64,000 nucleotides of DNA, from the IMG/VR virus record IMGVR_UViG_3300030419_007368, positions 1 to 64,000 of that record, one strand, 5' to 3'. The DNA comes from a virus. Below are positions 1 through 6,434 of this stretch, piece after piece. Within the stretch, counting starts at the first letter, position 1; each line of letters begins with the position of its first letter. The translations under genes were made by a program, and so were the position numbers. A model generated the notes under the pieces. That model saw only the letters and a list, made by a program, of their open reading frames with translations. It did not search any database and had not been told where the DNA came from.

Positions 1-427
1 CATCAGCAACAGATTCGACACTCTGAGACAACTCCTTAATATTCTTCGTTATCTCTGCCACCGCCTTATCCATGCCCTTCTTCATCTCGACAGGTGATGC
101 GCCGGCAGCCAAGTACTTCTGACTATTGCGTAAAATCTCCCTAGCCAAGACAGTCGACGTCGTTGTACCGTCGCCAGCAACATTGTTGGTTTCAGATGCT
201 ACTTGTTTAATCAAGCTTGCCGCGGCATGCTCGAAAGGGTCATCCAGCTCCACAAAGTTAGCGACCGTCACACCGTCTTTTGTTATAACCGGGCGCCCTT
301 CTCCAGTAGACAAAATAACATTTCTGCCTTTTGGACCCAGCGTAGCTGCAACATTGTCAGCTAGCTTGTTAACGCCGTTTAGGATTTTTTGTTGCAGTTC
401 CGCTCTTTCAGCGTACAGCTTTGTCAT
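1..427 (-). CDS. groEL: GroEL-type chaperonin, N-terminal part (cut by window edge)
   Basis: Group I chaperonin, which folds proteins in an ATP-driven cage. The 142 residues visible contain the ATP-site signatures ATLGPKGRNVIL (about residues 29-40), KDGVTVA and GDGTTTSTVLAREI, with the catalytic-type Asp in GDGTT. The ATG at 427 is preceded by GAGG. The gene continues beyond position 1, so its length and whether the apical and C-terminal parts are intact cannot be judged. A GroES-like gene lies at 16601-16876, suggesting a phage-encoded pair that folds virion or replication proteins. Identity is seen directly. The phage role is inference, by analogy with chaperonins in other large phages. 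Confidence 0.95.
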   Translation of the reverse strand, partial: MTKLYAERAELQQKILNGVNKLADNVAATLGPKGRNVILSTGEGRPVITKDGVTVANFVELDDPFEHAAASLIKQVASETNNVAGDGTTTSTVLAREILRNSQKYLAAGASPVEMKKGMDKAVAEITKNIKELSQSVESVAD

Positions 428-457
428 ATAAACCTCGCTCAAATATAAAGTAATAAC

Positions 458-463
458 ATTATA
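458..463 (-). promoter_or_regulatory. possible -10 element ahead of groEL
   Basis: The 55-base gap upstream of groEL contains TATAAT on the minus strand, about 30 bases before the start codon, within AT-rich DNA. No good -35 box lies 16-18 bases upstream (the best is TTAAAC), so this is only a weak candidate sigma70-type promoter. Confidence 0.25.
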
Positions 464-482
464 GAATAAAACAAGTTAAAGT

Positions 483-2027
483 TTAATCTTTTTCTGCTTT
501 TCTTACATATGTTCTTTGACGTTTTTCAATTTGACCGGCTGTCCTTGCAGCTTCAAGGCCCATGTCACGATCACCGCCGATAAAATAACCGTTGATTTCG
601 TTGGTTAATTTCTCAACTCTAGAAAACAGTTCAAAGATCTGCTCATTTAAGATGTCGACATACTGCTCGGCCAGGTCGCGCACGGCTTGCTGGCCGATCT
701 TGATCTGTCCAATGAAGCCGAAGCCGTCTTGGTCATAGCGCTTCGGTTTGTAATACCGAGCACTTACAATAAACTGTGTTTCGCCGGCAGAACCCTCGTA
801 ACCAGAAGTTCTAGCTATTAAAGACCAAAAATACTCCGGGCCTTTGGCCAGCGCGGCTCGAAGCATAGCAACCGACTCTCTATAGCTACGGTACCCCTCA
901 TAAGTTTTCGCACCTACGTTTCTCCATCGAGAGTCTCCGGGTGGTAATTTCTCAAAGGTGACTGGCTCGTTATCTTTGTACAACCTGAAGGTCTTACCGC
1001 GCGGCGGTCGACCTTCGAATTCATCTTCATCTCGCAGTTCTGCCCCTGCAAAGAACTCTTTCGCATAATCAGAGTCATAAGAAGCTAATATCTTTTTGTA
1101 TTGGTTTAAGCCGCCTGGACCGCCCTTGGCCCAGCGTCTTGCTTCGTCAGTGTCCATGGAGATAGGACTGTAAGCTTCGTCTTCTGTCGCAGAAGGTTCT
1201 CTTGATGGGTCGGAAGACAAGTCTTTTGGAAGCAACAGCAGCTTATAATTCTTCTGATAAGAAAGCAAAGATTCCAAAAATGTCTTCGCTGTGAAATCAA
1301 ACTGAAAAAATCTAATCGCCTGTGGGACGTCGCCGGTCAGCGCTTTGGCTGAGCCGGCCTCTTTAAATGTCTTCAAGCCAACAATGTAACTCATGCGGCC
1401 TTCGGCTCCAGCTTGGCCAACATAATGACCGCTCTCTGGGTCTTGTTTTAGTCCACCTGGATCGATGAAGTGGTCGACCAAATCTCTGTAACTTCCGTGC
1501 ACGTCTCCAGGCTTCTCGCCCAACAACTTCAAGCTGACCGGGTTCTGGTCATTGTCAAGCAAGTCTTGGATACCAGAGGTACCAGCAGGCACCTGATGGC
1601 CACTAAGCAATGCTGCAAGGAAACCTTCAAAAGCAAACCCAGCCGCAGAAGCGTTAAAGTGCAGCAAAATGTTCGTTAATGTGTCCAAAAGCACAATGTG
1701 CGAGAGGATCTCCGATACGTCGTCTGTCTCGGGTGGATTCTCAATAAATTCATTAATATATTGTATTTTTTCAGTTAAGTTGTTTCCTTTAGCGACAATC
1801 TTGGACAAAAGATTCTGAATAATCTCTCTGTCTTTTGTACCTTCCTTGCCCCACATCTTCTCTGAGATTCGGATGATCGGAAGTTTGAGGGTTACATCGC
1901 GGCGAGAAGGTTCTCCCCGCTCATTGATGTTCTGTCGAACTCGATCAATCATCTCGAAAATAAGTTTTAAATCAGCCCTATTCTCGAAATAGTTCTCTTT
2001 AATATACTGCAATTCTTTCTTATTCAT
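483..2027 (-). CDS. conserved-looking phage protein of unknown function, 514 aa
   Basis: Not recognised with confidence. The N-terminal 120 residues are helical and charged. Residues 131-167 carry a pattern (E134 in FAFEGFLAALL, D155 in GIQDLL, K167 in PVSLKLL) that resembles a degenerate PD-(D/E)xK nuclease core with Ser in place of the second acid. The C-terminal third ends in a helical segment (QAVRDLAEQYVDIL). It has no signal peptide or membrane segment. The start has a good AGAGGT site, and the gene sits between groEL and clpP-like genes in one transcription direction. It could be a nuclease-fold enzyme or a virion protein; the nuclease idea is inference only. Confidence 0.8.
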   Translation of the reverse strand: MNKKELQYIKENYFENRADLKLIFEMIDRVRQNINERGEPSRRDVTLKLPIIRISEKMWGKEGTKDREIIQNLLSKIVAKGNNLTEKIQYINEFIENPPETDDVSEILSHIVLLDTLTNILLHFNASAAGFAFEGFLAALLSGHQVPAGTSGIQDLLDNDQNPVSLKLLGEKPGDVHGSYRDLVDHFIDPGGLKQDPESGHYVGQAGAEGRMSYIVGLKTFKEAGSAKALTGDVPQAIRFFQFDFTAKTFLESLLSYQKNYKLLLLPKDLSSDPSREPSATEDEAYSPISMDTDEARRWAKGGPGGLNQYKKILASYDSDYAKEFFAGAELRDEDEFEGRPPRGKTFRLYKDNEPVTFEKLPPGDSRWRNVGAKTYEGYRSYRESVAMLRAALAKGPEYFWSLIARTSGYEGSAGETQFIVSARYYKPKRYDQDGFGFIGQIKIGQQAVRDLAEQYVDILNEQIFELFSRVEKLTNEINGYFIGGDRDMGLEAARTAGQIEKRQRTYVRKAEKD

Positions 2028-2046
2028 AAAAGTACCTCTGTATTAA

Positions 2047-2688
2047 TTAGAAAATTATATCTGCAATACCCAACTTTACAGCTTCGTGTGCATCGAAATA
2101 GACATTTGTCCTCTTGTCTATCAACTTTTTAATATACTTTTCTTCCATGTTCGTCTCTGAAGCTAAAGATTGAATGTACATCTTCTGTGTTAATTTTGTT
2201 TCAGCGAACTCGTTTTCCATATCCGCTATGTGCCCTGACTGTCCGGCTGCAACACCATGAATCATCACCCGACAGTTAGCGCCGATGCGACGTTCTCCCG
2301 TTGTGCCAGCAGCCAACAGCAGGACTCCAGCGGACATAACCTTTCCCACACCATATGTGTGTATGGGAGTGTCTTCTCTGATCATCCTCATAGTGTCGTA
2401 CACTCCAAACATCTCAGCCGCGTGTCCGCCGTGAGAGGATACATAAAAACTTATTGGTTGTATGACCTCTTCATACTCTGGCTCCTCCTCGGTACCGCCA
2501 GTTACAATCAGGTTTTTGCTGGTACTGTGAAGGGCCAGCAGGCCGTACATAGCATCACAACAACGATCTTCGTTAATATCTCCATAAATGCCAGTAACTC
2601 TCAGTTCTGACTGGCTTGATATGGAACTCAGTATGGAGGCGTTAGGGTTAGCGCCTTCTTTTGTCTTCTCATTGAATTTCCTAAACAA
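2047..2688 (-). CDS. clpP: ClpP-like serine protease
   Basis: Member of the ClpP/crotonase-fold serine peptidases. The family pattern is clear over the whole length: GDINED near the N-terminus, oxyanion strand SSHGG (84-88, NSPGG in ClpP), nucleophile Ser119 in GKVMSAG, catalytic His144 in VMIHG, and the C-terminal AHEAVKLGIAD helix. The third triad residue, Asp in bacterial ClpP (RDRF before the SAxEA helix), aligns with Asn195 in KRTNVYF. It starts at TTG with AAGGAG seven bases upstream, inside the end of the preceding gene (8-base overlap). It may degrade host proteins with a host Clp ATPase, or act in virion maturation. No ClpX-like partner is visible here. Confidence 0.9.
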   Translation of the reverse strand: MFRKFNEKTKEGANPNASILSSISSQSELRVTGIYGDINEDRCCDAMYGLLALHSTSKNLIVTGGTEEEPEYEEVIQPISFYVSSHGGHAAEMFGVYDTMRMIREDTPIHTYGVGKVMSAGVLLLAAGTTGERRIGANCRVMIHGVAAGQSGHIADMENEFAETKLTQKMYIQSLASETNMEEKYIKKLIDKRTNVYFDAHEAVKLGIADIIF

Positions 2689-3037
2689 TTTTGTTCTCCT
2701 TTTCGATTTTCTCTACCTCTGTTAGTATCCTCATAGCCAGCTGCCAATCTGTTATGGACATCTTCCTCCACATTTGATCGTTAACAGAGTTTTTAAGTGA
2801 AAACAGCGCTAAGCGCCGCCAGTGCTCAAACGCAGCTTCGACGTCAGCGCGAGAAGAAGGATCAACAGACTTTAATAAGTCCTGCGCCATTCCGTCTATA
2901 AATTTTAAAAGCGCGATGCAATTTATAAAAGTAATTCGGTAAGAACTACTTTTTGAATAGGCTCCAAACACTTTAATTGCAAATATGTGGGAAATTACTC
3001 CTCCAAAAAACATCATAAAAGCTAAACTAAGATCCAT
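2681..3037 (-). CDS. small membrane-anchored protein, unknown
   Basis: Unrecognised 118-residue protein. The first ~25 residues (MDLSLAFMMFFGGVISHIFA) form one hydrophobic segment suitable as an N-terminal membrane anchor. The remainder is helical and charged, with aromatic residues (AFEHWRRLALF, MWRKMSITDWQLAM). It has an AGGTGG ribosome site. A terminator hairpin lies immediately upstream, so it depends on read-through. It overlaps the clpP-like gene by 8 bases, implying coupled translation and a possible membrane role alongside the protease (inference). Confidence 0.7.
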   Translation of the reverse strand: MDLSLAFMMFFGGVISHIFAIKVFGAYSKSSSYRITFINCIALLKFIDGMAQDLLKSVDPSSRADVEAAFEHWRRLALFSLKNSVNDQMWRKMSITDWQLAMRILTEVEKIEKENKIV

Positions 3038-3052
3038 CTAACACCACCTTTT

Positions 3053-3085
3053 TAAAAAAAAAGGCAGGGAATAAATCCCTGCCTT
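3053..3085 (-). terminator. rho-independent terminator after the acidic protein gene
   Basis: Perfect 10-bp stem AAGGCAGGGA/TCCCTGCCTT with a 5-base loop, followed on the minus strand by a run of about nine T. It lies 27 bases after the stop of the 3112-3723 gene. The next ribosome site begins almost at the end of the T run. Confidence 0.9.
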
Positions 3086-3111
3086 CTAAAACAGCTTAAT
3101 AATTTAATACG

Positions 3112-3723
3112 TTACCTTCTTCGTCGGGCTCGTTTTTTCGAGCCACTCCTTTTTGCAGACATGAGTCTACGAGCCACTCGGCGAGCAACCTCATTAACGA
3201 GATCGCTGTCATCCTCAAGGAATACATCTTCCTCAAGTTCTTCACCTTCGCCTTCTTCTGGAGGAACGCCTTCTTCGCCGGCTGCGGCCACTGGCTCTTC
3301 GACTGGTGCCTCATCTCCTACGGGCTCGTCGAGCGCTGCTCCTTCGGGCTCCCCTCCGGAGACATCCATATCGATGCCAAGCTCTTGTGCCTTGTCAGCA
3401 GCTGCGCCTAAGATCGCCGCAAGCTTGTCCTCGGCGCTCATATCAGCGCCTTCTGCGCCGGCATCCGCCATCGGATCCTCGGCTGGCTCTTCGACTGGTG
3501 CATCATCTCCTACGGGTTCTTCTGCTGGAAGTTCTTCTCCACCACCCATTGCCATCTCACCGCCCATATCGGCGCCGCCGGCCTCAAGACCCTCTTCTTC
3601 GTCGTCCTTGTACATCATCCCGCCTTCGTCAAGTCTATCGACGAAGCCGTCTGCAAGACTGCCAATCTCAGCGAATTTCATGAACTTTCGGATTTCTTGT
3701 TCGTTTAAAAGCTGCTTTTTCAT
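3112..3723 (-). CDS. acidic low-complexity protein, possible internal head or core protein
   Basis: A 203-residue protein with a helical N-terminus (LLNEQEIRKFMKFAE), a long Glu/Asp/Gly/Ala/Pro-rich middle (repeated PVEEP and PVGD(D/E)AP blocks) and a strongly basic C-terminal tail ending KKRARRRR. Such composition fits prohead core or internal head proteins of T4-like phages. The early L-N-E could serve as a prohead-protease site. The acid-rich body and basic tail are seen; the virion role is inferred, also from a late-promoter-like motif just upstream and a strong terminator downstream. Confidence 0.75.
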   Translation of the reverse strand: MKKQLLNEQEIRKFMKFAEIGSLADGFVDRLDEGGMMYKDDEEEGLEAGGADMGGEMAMGGGEELPAEEPVGDDAPVEEPAEDPMADAGAEGADMSAEDKLAAILGAAADKAQELGIDMDVSGGEPEGAALDEPVGDEAPVEEPVAAAGEEGVPPEEGEGEELEEDVFLEDDSDLVNEVARRVARRLMSAKRSGSKKRARRRR

Positions 3724-3758
3724 TTAAAAATCTCCTTGAAATGTATTTTAGCAATACA

Positions 3759-3768
3759 ATTTAAATAG
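3759..3768 (-). promoter_or_regulatory. candidate late promoter element
   Basis: Coding-strand CTATTTAAAT, 36 bases before the start of the acidic protein gene. It is a variant of the ACTATTTATA element found ahead of several virion genes in this window (for example at 35752). Confidence 0.45.
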
Positions 3769-3769
3769 C

Positions 3770-4000
3770 TTAGTCTTTTAATAAATGACCTATTTTTTTT
3801 AAAGCAGAATCCTGTATTTGTTTGACCCTGACGAAACTCACGCCGAGACGGTCTGCAGCTTCTCTTAAAGTGAGTGCTCCGTGCCTCTCAACAGTTTCGA
3901 AAGTACAGTTATGTTCTTGCTCGTAAGATATCCAGTACCTACACTCTTCGATTGGGCATGCAACGTTTAATTTCTTGCAAGTCTGCAAACAGCTTTTCAT
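3770..4000 (-). CDS. small sigma-70 region-4-like DNA-binding protein
   Basis: 76 residues. The C-terminal half, TLREAADRLGVSFVRVKQIQ followed by ALKKI, matches the helix-turn-helix of sigma-70 region 4, which contacts the -35 box. The N-terminal half holds five cysteines (positions 4, 8, 15, 20, 32), possibly a metal site. It lacks sigma region 2, so it cannot act as a full sigma factor. It may be an anti-sigma, a co-factor or a reduced late sigma (inference). It is translated by an ATGA overlap from the ribbon-helix-helix gene, with GGAG upstream. Confidence 0.8.
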   Translation of the reverse strand: MKSCLQTCKKLNVACPIEECRYWISYEQEHNCTFETVERHGALTLREAADRLGVSFVRVKQIQDSALKKIGHLLKD

Positions 4001-4332
4001 AGATCATTCTCCACTTCTAATATGTCAAATATTGTTTTAATTTCTTCTTCTTTTAACGAAAATTTATCTTTATTTTCGCTAGCTAATCTGTGCATCTGCT
4101 TTATCTTTTTGCGCTTATTTTTGCCTTGTATCGCATTCTTTTCCTTACAAGAATCCAAAAAATTCAACACGCGCTCATCGCTCTCGATGTAACCGGTTAA
4201 CATAAAGCGAAAAAACTGTGATTGACTCAAGCCATCGTACTGACACCTTATCCTCAGCTTGGCTTGTCTTTCTGCGGTATCATAAAACATTATTTTCTTT
4301 CTTTCTTCAGTTTTAGAACCTTTGTCGCTCAT
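3997..4332 (-). CDS. ribbon-helix-helix-like regulator candidate
   Basis: 111 residues. Residues ~12-50 show the pattern of a ribbon-helix-helix DNA-binding domain: a short strand (KKIMFYDTAE), a helix (RQAKLRIRCQYDG) and a second helix opened by LSQSQFFRFML. The C-terminal part is Lys/Glu-rich and helical. It is coupled at both ends by 4-base ATGA overlaps (IMPDH/GMPR-like gene upstream, sigma-region-4-like gene downstream), which suggests a small regulatory cassette. The fold assignment is inference from the pattern, and the target is unknown. Confidence 0.75.
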   Translation of the reverse strand: MSDKGSKTEERKKIMFYDTAERQAKLRIRCQYDGLSQSQFFRFMLTGYIESDERVLNFLDSCKEKNAIQGKNKRKKIKQMHRLASENKDKFSLKEEEIKTIFDILEVENDL

Positions 4333-5351
4333 TTATCTCTCCAAAGGATGTGAGTTCCGGATTCGCTTTGGCCCGCTGAAGTCTGAGTCGTGAATTCACA
4401 GTTTAATTGCAGGTCTCTAATGCTAGTGCATCCTGAATAGGATAAGCCACTTCGAATGCCTCCGGCAATATCTCTCAACACTTCAGCGACCGGGCCGCGA
4501 TATGCAACAGTAGAGGACACGCCCTCTGGTGTAGAGGATTTCCCCCTCCAATCCTTTTGTGCGTTGCTCGAAGCCATCCCTCTATAAACCTTATATCTAG
4601 ACCCATCGGCGGAAGTAAACACTTGCCCCGGAGTCTCTTTTGTTCCAGCTAACATCGACCCCAACATCACAAAGTCAGCGCCGGCGGCTAGGGCCTTGAT
4701 TATATCGCCGCTAGTTTTGAAGCCGCCGTCAGCTACAATGGGTATTTCATGAGCAGTTCTTGCGCAATCGATGACGCTCTGCAACGTTGGTACACCATGC
4801 CCACTAACCAGCCGGGTGGAGCAAATAGAGCCACCGCCAATTCCGACACGAACTGAGTCGGCGCCCCATGAAGCAAGATCGTCAAACGCTTCTAGCGTTG
4901 CAACATTTCCCGCCATAAGGTGCACATCACGCCCAAATTTGTTCTTCAAACTGGACAGAGCATCTCTCATCATCACGTGATGGCCATGAGCTACGTCGAT
5001 ACAAAGTATGTTGGCGCCGGAGTCGACAACATTTTGCGCCCTCTCTAAGAAGTCGCCAGTCATACCGATTGCTGCAGCCACATGCTTGACGCCGGAAGTA
5101 TAAACATCAAAAACGATCTTAGCCTGTTCTTCGACAGAGTTATACCTGTGAATAATTCCCAACCCGCCGGCGGAAGACATAGACTTTGCCATGTTAAGCT
5201 CGGTAACCGTGTCCATGGGACTAGATATCACAGGTAGAGTAAGCTCAATGGATTCGGACAAGAACGCACTGGTATCGACATCAGACCTGCTGCGTATTTC
5301 ACTATATTTTGGCACTAGGAGTGTATCATCAAATGACAGCGATTTCTTCAT
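4329..5351 (-). CDS. guaB-like: IMP dehydrogenase / GMP reductase family enzyme
   Basis: A (beta/alpha)8 NAD(P)-dependent purine enzyme of 340 residues. It shows the substrate loop GGGSICSTR with catalytic Cys177, the phosphate site [24 protein letters not shown], the flap YRGMASS and the [12 protein letters not shown] segment. The CBS domain pair of typical IMPDH (about 490 residues) is absent, as in GMP reductase (about 350), so the direction (IMP to XMP, or GMP to IMP) cannot be fixed from sequence. The ATG at 5351 was chosen because AGAGG precedes it and it gives an ATGA overlap with the DUF3310 gene. It would adjust guanine nucleotide pools during infection. Confidence 0.9.
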   Translation of the reverse strand: MKKSLSFDDTLLVPKYSEIRSRSDVDTSAFLSESIELTLPVISSPMDTVTELNMAKSMSSAGGLGIIHRYNSVEEQAKIVFDVYTSGVKHVAAAIGMTGDFLERAQNVVDSGANILCIDVAHGHHVMMRDALSSLKNKFGRDVHLMAGNVATLEAFDDLASWGADSVRVGIGGGSICSTRLVSGHGVPTLQSVIDCARTAHEIPIVADGGFKTSGDIIKALAAGADFVMLGSMLAGTKETPGQVFTSADGSRYKVYRGMASSNAQKDWRGKSSTPEGVSSTVAYRGPVAEVLRDIAGGIRSGLSYSGCTSIRDLQLNCEFTTQTSAGQSESGTHILWRDK

Positions 5352-5680
5352 TGTTGACCGCCTCTTAGGTTGTTCAGTCTTCGCTGCAAATACCAAATTG
5401 CCTTCTCGATATCTCTCACTGCAGTGCCTTTGTGCATATGTCGGGATATATACTTGATGGCGTTACCGCAATTAAAGTCCAAATTCCAATCTTCTATAAC
5501 ATCAATGGTTTCATAAGCGCCATGATTGTAGTGCGAAGGGTGATCGACTAGGTTTAGCTTTACGTTCACTAAAGTACTGTTAGTTCCATCTGGATCGCAA
5601 GTCGAACCACCCTTAGGATGGCGATCTCGCATGTCCAGTTGCGCTGTGTTGTCGTGCCTGTTCTTTCTCTTATCTTTCAT
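5348..5680 (-). CDS. DUF3310 family protein
   Basis: 110 residues. The C-terminal ~60 match DUF3310: DHPSHYNHGAYETIDVIEDW, NCGNAIKYISRH and KAIWYLQRR. The domain is found in phage genes of nucleotide metabolism, such as the T7 gp1.7 nucleotide kinase, but alone it has no proven activity. Start ATG 5680 has AAGGAG at the ideal distance; an in-frame extension to 5713 has no such site. It lies between dUTPase (10-base gap) and the IMPDH/GMPR-like gene (ATGA overlap), in line with a nucleotide role. Confidence 0.88.
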   Translation of the reverse strand: MKDKRKNRHDNTAQLDMRDRHPKGGSTCDPDGTNSTLVNVKLNLVDHPSHYNHGAYETIDVIEDWNLDFNCGNAIKYISRHMHKGTAVRDIEKAIWYLQRRLNNLRGGQQ

Positions 5681-5690
5681 GGTTTTCTCC

Positions 5691-6185
5691 TTAAAACCCA
5701 GACGGCATGCCATTTAGTGGGTTGTCGATTTTCTCATCTGTGCTGCCCAGGGCGCCGGTGCCGCGGCCTGATATAGTTATGTTATCACTGTATAACTGAC
5801 CCTCTACAAGTCTTGGTCGAAAGTGCACAACTGGGACTAAAATAAGTTGGGCGATCTTCGCGCCTCTCTCGACATACTGGGTCTCTCCCCCAATATTATG
5901 AAGGTCTACAAACACCTCCCCTTCGTAGCCACTGTCGACAATATGCGCGCCGACGACTAGGGACCGCTTTGCGCCCATACTTGACCGATTGCAAACCTGC
6001 AACATGTATCCATGCGGGATTCCAAAGCTAAGCCCAGTCGGGAGCAGCTTGTTTTCTCCCGGCTTTACACCTACCACCGAAGCCTTCGGGTCTTTAGGAC
6101 AGTAAAAAACATCCAAACCAGCGTCACTGGGGTTGGCTCGTGTCGGCGCTATCGCTCCGTGTCTCATCTTGTATTCCAAAATCAT
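5691..6185 (-). CDS. dut: dUTP diphosphatase
   Basis: Trimeric-type dUTPase, converting dUTP to dUMP to keep uracil out of DNA and feed dTMP synthesis. All five motifs are visible: DAGLDV, NRSSMGAKRSL, the VDSGYEGEVFVDL block with the uracil-binding hairpin, GAKIAQLILVPV, and the C-terminal P-loop-like GRGTGALGST. Length (164 aa) is normal. The start at 6185 has AGAGG upstream and retains the first beta strand. It overlaps the preceding zinc-ribbon gene by 62 bases, longer than usual here. Confidence 0.95.
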   Translation of the reverse strand: MILEYKMRHGAIAPTRANPSDAGLDVFYCPKDPKASVVGVKPGENKLLPTGLSFGIPHGYMLQVCNRSSMGAKRSLVVGAHIVDSGYEGEVFVDLHNIGGETQYVERGAKIAQLILVPVVHFRPRLVEGQLYSDNITISGRGTGALGSTDEKIDNPLNGMPSGF

Positions 6186-6432
6186 TTTGTACCTCTTCAA
6201 TAATTTTCATTGCTGATCCCCAGCAATCTGGACAGTAAATCCTTACAACTTCTTCTTTCTCTCTCACAACAACATTCCAAGTCGTTGCATGTTCCTTTGA
6301 CTTTTTGTCAAAAGGCTTCTGACACATGTTGCACTCGTCACCGAGCATCCCGAACATCGTCATCTTTCTTTTAATTTCTTTTTTGGCTTTTTTGGCCTTG
6401 TTTCGGGCCATCTTTCTCTTCAAACTTCCCAT
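6124..6432 (-). CDS. small basic zinc-ribbon protein
   Basis: 102 residues. A strongly basic N-terminus (KRKMARNKAKKAKKEIKRK) precedes two CxxC knuckles (ECNMC and CPDC, about 33 residues apart), which should bind one zinc. The C-terminus is acidic and polar. It is unrecognised as a named family. The composition suggests nucleic-acid binding. It begins three bases after the stop of the DnaE gene, and its 3' end overlaps the dUTPase gene. Confidence 0.75.
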   Translation of the reverse strand: MGSLKRKMARNKAKKAKKEIKRKMTMFGMLGDECNMCQKPFDKKSKEHATTWNVVVREKEEVVRIYCPDCWGSAMKIIEEVQNDFGIQDETRSDSADTSQPQ

Positions 6433-6434
6433 TA

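Noticed and set aside
3161-3727. 188-codon plus-strand open frame
   Set aside because: Ser-rich mirror of the acidic protein gene at 3112-3723, with no start signal.
5681-5713. Longer start for the DUF3310 gene
   Set aside because: The extension lacks a ribosome site, whereas ATG 5680 has AAGGAG at ideal distance.
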